Below the pieces are notes generated by a model. The model saw only the letters and a list, made by a program, of their open reading frames with translations. It did not search any database and was not told the DNA's origin. A program made the translations under genes and the position numbers. From positions 62,001 to 126,000 of the forward strand of contig JBFWQI010000003.1 in NCBI GenBank assembly GCA_050249535.1: DNA of 64,000 nucleotides. The letters are read 5' to 3'. Positions 59,684 to 64,000 of this stretch are shown here, piece after piece; position 1 is the first letter of the stretch; each line of letters opens with the position of its first letter. The DNA comes from JADJXM01 sp937967285 (lineage in GTDB: Bacteria; Acidobacteriota; Blastocatellia; RBC074).

Positions 59684-61612
59684 ATGTTCAATTTCATGCG
59701 CCCAAAAATGCTGCTGCTGATAATTTGCCTTGTCCTGCCCGCGCTGGCGCAGGAACAGGGGCCGACAGGTACCGATCGCGTCCGCGAACGGTACACGAAA
59801 TACGAATATCAAATCCCGATGCGTGACGGCGCGCGGCTGTTCACCTCGATCTATGTGCCGAAAGACGCGTCGAAGCCGTATCCGTTTCTGCTGACGCGCA
59901 CTCCGTACAGCGTTGCGCCTTACGGCATAGATAAGTATCGCGCCTCGCTGGGGCCGTCTGAGCATTTTGAAAAAGAAGGGTTCATCTTCGTTTATCAGGA
60001 TGCGCGAGGGCGGTATATGTCAGAAGGCGAGTTTCAGCAGGTTCGGCCTCACGCCCCCGACAAGCGCGGCAGCAATGATATCGACGAAAGCACCGACACT
60101 TACGACACGATCGAGTGGCTTCTCAAAAACATTCCGAACAACAACGGCAAGGTCGGGATGGTCGGGGTCTCGCAACCGGGATTTCACGTTGCCGCAAGCA
60201 TGATCGATTCGCATCCGGCGTTGAAGGCCGCATCGCCTCAGGCGCCGACGGCGGACTATTACATCAACGACGATGTTTATCACAACGGGGCGTTCATGCT
60301 CTCGGCGAATTTCGGATTCTACTCCTCTTTTCGACCGCGCCCCGGCGAGCCGGAACCGCCGAAAGCACGCGTGCCGTTCGACAGGGGCACGCCCGACGGT
60401 TACGACTTTTATCTGAAGCTCCCCCTGCCGATGTCCGAATGGAACCGGAAGCTGTTCGGCGGCGAGGCGACGTACTGGCAGGAGATCATCGATCATCCGA
60501 ATTACGATGAGTTCTGGCAGAAACGATCATTGTGGAAGTTCATGAAGAACGTCAACTGCGCCGTGCTCAACGTCGGCGGATGGTTCGACGCCGAAGACCC
60601 GATGGGGCCTTTTCACATCTACCGCGCCGTCGAAAAGGACAATCCGCGAACGGTAAACATGCTGGCGATGGGACCGTGGTCGCACGGCGGCTGGGCCAGG
60701 GGCGACGGAGACAGGCTCGGAAACGTCAGTTTCGCTCTCAAAACCGGAGCGATATTTCGCGAGCAGATTCAGTTCGAGTTTTTCATGCACTACCTGAAAG
60801 ACAGGAAAACGGAGTTGCCCGAAGCCTTCATGTTCCTGACCGGCCTGAACGAATGGCGGCGCTTGTCAGCCTGGCCGCCGAACGACGCCAGACCGATGAC
60901 GCTCTATCTCAGGGCGAACGGAAAACTCGGAACCGAAGCCCCGGCCGACAGCAACGGCTTTGATGAATACGTGAGCGATCCGAATCGGCCCGTGCCGCAC
61001 CTGGGATACATCAACGAAGGGTTCACTGGAGATTACATGACTGAAGACCAGCGCTTTGCGGCTCAACGGCCGGACGTGCTGGTTTATGAGACCGAACCGC
61101 TGGCGGAGGACCTGACCATCGCCGGGCCGATCAACGTCAGATTATCTGTTTCGACGACAGGCACGGATTCGGATTTTGTGGTCAAGGTGATCGACGTCTA
61201 TCCCGGCGATTACCCGCAACCCGCGACGGACCGGCGACCTCCCTCAAATACAGTCAGGATGGGCGGGTACCAGCAGCTGGTCCGCGGCGAACCCTTCAGA
61301 GGCAAGTTCCGCAACAGCTTTGAAAAACCGGAAGCCTTCGTCCCCGGTAAACCCGCGGCGATCAGCTTCGCGATGCCGGACGTCTACCACACCTTCCGCA
61401 AAGGCCATCGCCTGATGATCCACGTCCAGAGCAGCTGGTTCCCGCTGGTTGATCGCAATCCGCAGAAGTTCATCGACATCCCCAAAGCTACAGCCGCGGA
61501 TTTTCAGAAAGCCACGCAACGAGTCTACCGTTCGCGCGAGTTGAATTCTTCGGTGACGGTTCTGGTCGAAGGGCGGGTGTTGCAACTTCCCGCCGGACGC
61601 CGGTCCGAGTGA
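59684..61612 (+). CDS. CocE/NonD family secreted hydrolase (X-Pro dipeptidyl-peptidase-like)
   Basis: 642 residues from the ATG at 59684 (AAGGATAACAAA precedes it; the GTG at 59669 overlaps). Signal peptide 1-23 (PALAQ). The alpha/beta hydrolase core has MRDGARLFTSIYVP, DARGRYMSEGEF and the nucleophile Ser163 in GVSQPG, which replaces the more common GSYGG. The all-helical cap follows, then the C-terminal jelly roll (YETEPLAEDLTIAGPINVRL). Enzymes of this family cleave esters, amides or Xaa-Pro dipeptides. Secreted. Adjacent to the S9 peptidase, which suggests shared peptide use. Confidence 0.92.
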   Translation: MFNFMRPKMLLLIICLVLPALAQEQGPTGTDRVRERYTKYEYQIPMRDGARLFTSIYVPKDASKPYPFLLTRTPYSVAPYGIDKYRASLGPSEHFEKEGFIFVYQDARGRYMSEGEFQQVRPHAPDKRGSNDIDESTDTYDTIEWLLKNIPNNNGKVGMVGVSQPGFHVAASMIDSHPALKAASPQAPTADYYINDDVYHNGAFMLSANFGFYSSFRPRPGEPEPPKARVPFDRGTPDGYDFYLKLPLPMSEWNRKLFGGEATYWQEIIDHPNYDEFWQKRSLWKFMKNVNCAVLNVGGWFDAEDPMGPFHIYRAVEKDNPRTVNMLAMGPWSHGGWARGDGDRLGNVSFALKTGAIFREQIQFEFFMHYLKDRKTELPEAFMFLTGLNEWRRLSAWPPNDARPMTLYLRANGKLGTEAPADSNGFDEYVSDPNRPVPHLGYINEGFTGDYMTEDQRFAAQRPDVLVYETEPLAEDLTIAGPINVRLSVSTTGTDSDFVVKVIDVYPGDYPQPATDRRPPSNTVRMGGYQQLVRGEPFRGKFRNSFEKPEAFVPGKPAAISFAMPDVYHTFRKGHRLMIHVQSSWFPLVDRNPQKFIDIPKATAADFQKATQRVYRSRELNSSVTVLVEGRVLQLPAGRRSE

Positions 61613-61678
61613 TTCAGGCTTACGGGGCTTGAAGACCTGGCGACAGGTTATCACTGTCAAAATCTTACAAGGAGGCAA

Positions 61679-63955
61679 ATGATGCGCCACCATTTCACCC
61701 GCTGCCTGATCGTGTTTGCGTGCATTGCAGCGCTGGCCTTGATCCCGTCACTCGTTTTCAGCGCCTACAATCAGCAGTCTTTCACAGTCGACGATCTGCT
61801 CGATGTGGCAAACATAAGTGTCGCCGATGTCAGTGAGGATGGACGATGGGTTGTCGCAACCACAACGACGTTGAGAGACCGCATAGGAATTGATAGTTCG
61901 CGGTTTGGCGATCCGACGTACATCGCTCCGTCACAGGCCGATGTGACGGTGATCGATACGCAGACAGGCAGATCCCTGAAAATCTTCAGCGAAAAGCGTC
62001 ATGTGCGCCAGTTGAAATGGTCGCCGGACGGCAGCCGCCTGGCGATGCTCGTGCTGAAAGGCGATATTTTTGAGCCGGTGATCTGGGAACGCAACAGCGA
62101 CCGATGGCAGACAGTCAAGCTGCCGTCGGGAACATCAGTTGCTGAAAATTCCGAATTGATCTGGACACGGGCAGGGGATCAACTGCTCCTCACGTTGCGC
62201 CCCGATGAATGGCGCAATCAGGCGCGCGAGCGCTTCCTGGCTGAAACCAGGGGCGCCGTCGTCTTCCACTCATCGAAAGAACCTTTCCTCGCCTGGGAAG
62301 ATCTGCGTCGGATGGTTGCCGTGCGATCAATGGCGTCTTACGACCTGAAGTCCGGCCAGACCCGCGAATTGATTGCCCGGACCAGACTCAACAACTACGA
62401 CCTCAGCGAGGATGGCGCATTGCTGACGTGGCAGGAGGACATCACCAAAAAGACCGATTACGACGTTATCTTCGGCAGTGAAAATCAGGTGATGGCCAAA
62501 TCTGTTTCTGGAGGCGAGGCCCGCATGGTGATCAAGTCCACCAAAGGCATCACGTTGATCTGGTCGCGCGACGGGCGGCATTATGCCTACTCCAAAGACG
62601 GCAATCTGTTCACCGGTTCGGTTGATGACAAGGAGCCTCGCCAGATTACAGGCAAACAGGACGAGAAGGCCGTGACAGCTGAGGAAAACAGCAAAGATGG
62701 AGACAAGAAGAAAGAGAAGGAAAAGCTCAGCGCTGTGCGTCTGAGTCCGAACGGTGATTGGCTGATCGCTTCGAGCAAGGAAGGCTTGTGGCTGGTCGAT
62801 GCGGCGACCGGCGCGAAAGAGAACTTCCTCAAGTTGAACGCAGAGGACAAGGAAGAGCCGCGTTATCAGGTCATCGATTGGAGTGGAGACGAAATATACC
62901 TGAGTTACGCCTCACGCACGAAGTGGGAGCGCGGTCTGGTGAAATTCAGTCGCACCGGCAAACAGATGACGGATCTGATCAAGGACGGGCGTATCTACTC
63001 GAATTTCAGGCTCTCGAAAGACGGACGGACATTCGTTTTCAGTGCCGCCGAGAGCAACCGCCCCGGCGATCTGTTCGTCGCTGATGCCGCATTCAAAAAC
63101 ATCCGCCGTCTGACCGATGCCAACCCGCAACTAAAAGCCAAAAGACTGAGCCGAACCGAACTGGTCTCTTACCTCGATGTGGACGGCACGCGCAGCTACG
63201 GGGTGCTTTATTACCCTGTGGATTACGAGCCGGGGAAAAAATACCCGACCGTCTTCAACATCTACGAACAGTTCTTCGACGACACGTTTCAAGGTACGAT
63301 CAACGTGCTCACAAACAACGGTTACGCGGTCATGCAGCCTTCGGTCAATCTGGAACAGGGCTTTCCCGGCGAAGCCTGGGTCAAAGGCGTAACCGCCGCA
63401 GCGAATAAGCTGATCGAAATGGGCGTGGCCGATCCCGAACGACTGGGCGTGCAGGGAACCAGCTATGGAGGCTATGCCACGAACCTGCTGATCACGCAAA
63501 CCAACCGGTTCAAGGCGGCAATCAACATATCCGGCAAAGTCAACATGGTCAGCTTCTACACCGACAGTCCTCGGCTGGGAGTACGCAACATCCACGCGCC
63601 CGAAAAGAGCCAGGATCGCATCGGCGCGACGCTGTGGCAGCAGCCGCAAAAATACATTGCCCATTCCGCGATCATGTTTGCCGACCGCATCAAGACCCCG
63701 TTGCTGCTCATGACCGGCGAACAGGATCACAACGTACCTGCGCGCCAGGCAATGGAGATGTATTTCGCGCTACGCCGTCTGGGCAGGGAAGTCGCCTGGG
63801 TCAGTTATACAAACGGCGGCCACGGCATGCCGATTGCGACCGTCGAGGACGTGAGGGACTATCACCAGCGCATCCTCGATTGGTATAACGACCGATTGAA
63901 AGGCGATTTGAAGAAGAAGGCCGAAGAAGCGAAGGCTGAGAACAGCCAAAAATGA
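61679..63955 (+). CDS. S9-family serine peptidase (prolyl oligopeptidase-like)
   Basis: 758 residues. Signal-like N-terminus (about 1-30). Residues about 35-480 form a beta-propeller with DPP-like repeats and a charged insert (about 325-350, KDGDKKKEKEK). The catalytic alpha/beta hydrolase has Ser595 (GTSYGGYA), Asp683 (GEQDHNVP) and His715 (GGHGMP). The family cleaves short peptides after Pro or Ala in the periplasm. AAGGAGG is 5 nt from the ATG. Codon use has more TTG and AAA than upstream genes, as in the CocE gene before it. Confidence 0.93.
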   Translation: MMRHHFTRCLIVFACIAALALIPSLVFSAYNQQSFTVDDLLDVANISVADVSEDGRWVVATTTTLRDRIGIDSSRFGDPTYIAPSQADVTVIDTQTGRSLKIFSEKRHVRQLKWSPDGSRLAMLVLKGDIFEPVIWERNSDRWQTVKLPSGTSVAENSELIWTRAGDQLLLTLRPDEWRNQARERFLAETRGAVVFHSSKEPFLAWEDLRRMVAVRSMASYDLKSGQTRELIARTRLNNYDLSEDGALLTWQEDITKKTDYDVIFGSENQVMAKSVSGGEARMVIKSTKGITLIWSRDGRHYAYSKDGNLFTGSVDDKEPRQITGKQDEKAVTAEENSKDGDKKKEKEKLSAVRLSPNGDWLIASSKEGLWLVDAATGAKENFLKLNAEDKEEPRYQVIDWSGDEIYLSYASRTKWERGLVKFSRTGKQMTDLIKDGRIYSNFRLSKDGRTFVFSAAESNRPGDLFVADAAFKNIRRLTDANPQLKAKRLSRTELVSYLDVDGTRSYGVLYYPVDYEPGKKYPTVFNIYEQFFDDTFQGTINVLTNNGYAVMQPSVNLEQGFPGEAWVKGVTAAANKLIEMGVADPERLGVQGTSYGGYATNLLITQTNRFKAAINISGKVNMVSFYTDSPRLGVRNIHAPEKSQDRIGATLWQQPQKYIAHSAIMFADRIKTPLLLMTGEQDHNVPARQAMEMYFALRRLGREVAWVSYTNGGHGMPIATVEDVRDYHQRILDWYNDRLKGDLKKKAEEAKAENSQK

Positions 63956-64000
63956 GGCCGGCATCGACTCTCTTGATGAACCAAAAAGCGCCCGGGCGGC

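Overview
The window looks like a chromosomal segment of an Acidobacteriota genome, most likely class Blastocatellia. The taxonomic evidence is indirect but consistent: a full-length ADOP-type macrolide-export permease (16799-19255), two secreted proteins of the acidobacterial VWFA-related type (13532-14608 and 31044-32207), system II cytochrome c maturation (ResB/CcsA), many secreted hydrolases, and uniformly GC-rich coding sequence. I see no rRNA, tRNA, CRISPR array, phage gene or transposase. Both ends are cut from a continuing chromosome; the first gene is partial.

Layout. 1-5470: a truncated GT4 glycosyltransferase, a CmoB-like methyltransferase, two small unknown proteins, and an SDR overlapping a histidine phosphatase. 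4733-10921: a methyltransferase followed by a giant protein that joins two alpha/beta hydrolases, a putative M17-N/macro-like module, a caspase-like CHAT protease and a helical tail; this is the most unusual gene here. 11039-20358: TonB receptor, VWA protein, OmpA-like protein, MscL, ADOP permease, and a secreted protein whose domain recurs at the end of the 1426-residue protein at 38316. 20764-25770: GT-C membrane glycosyltransferase and the ccsA-resB pair. 25953-32207: zinc-ribbon rhomboid, beta-oxidation-type pair, ribH, nusB, an unknown Cys protein and a second VWA protein. 32387-32687 (minus): a candidate small RNA with promoter, anti-Shine-Dalgarno-like tract and terminator. 32939-38126: LecA-like secreted protein with a LytS/LytTR two-component system, then radA. 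38316-44777: giant adhesin-like protein and a Tat-exported haloperoxidase. 44856-49899: cell-wall unit (beta-lactamase-like/NamZ fusion, GHL10 hydrolase, trypsin-like protease). 50065-53789: second GT-C enzyme, NYN nuclease, zinc-ribbon subtilase and a lone receiver protein. 53978-63955: maltodextrin-type unit (GH13 enzyme, SLC45 transporter), unknown secreted protein, amidohydrolase, CocE-type hydrolase and S9 peptidase.

A second theme is intergenic. At least nine gaps hold inverted-arm elements whose arms are built from short tandem units (7 to about 10 nt). At least five unrelated unit families are present. The arms often touch or supply start and stop codons, and in several cases differ by one unit or only by transitions. 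Their REPIN-like architecture, without any mobility gene in the window, is the best candidate here for an undescribed element class. Several genes lack a Shine-Dalgarno and have a -10-like hexamer 7-9 nt before the ATG, suggesting leaderless translation.
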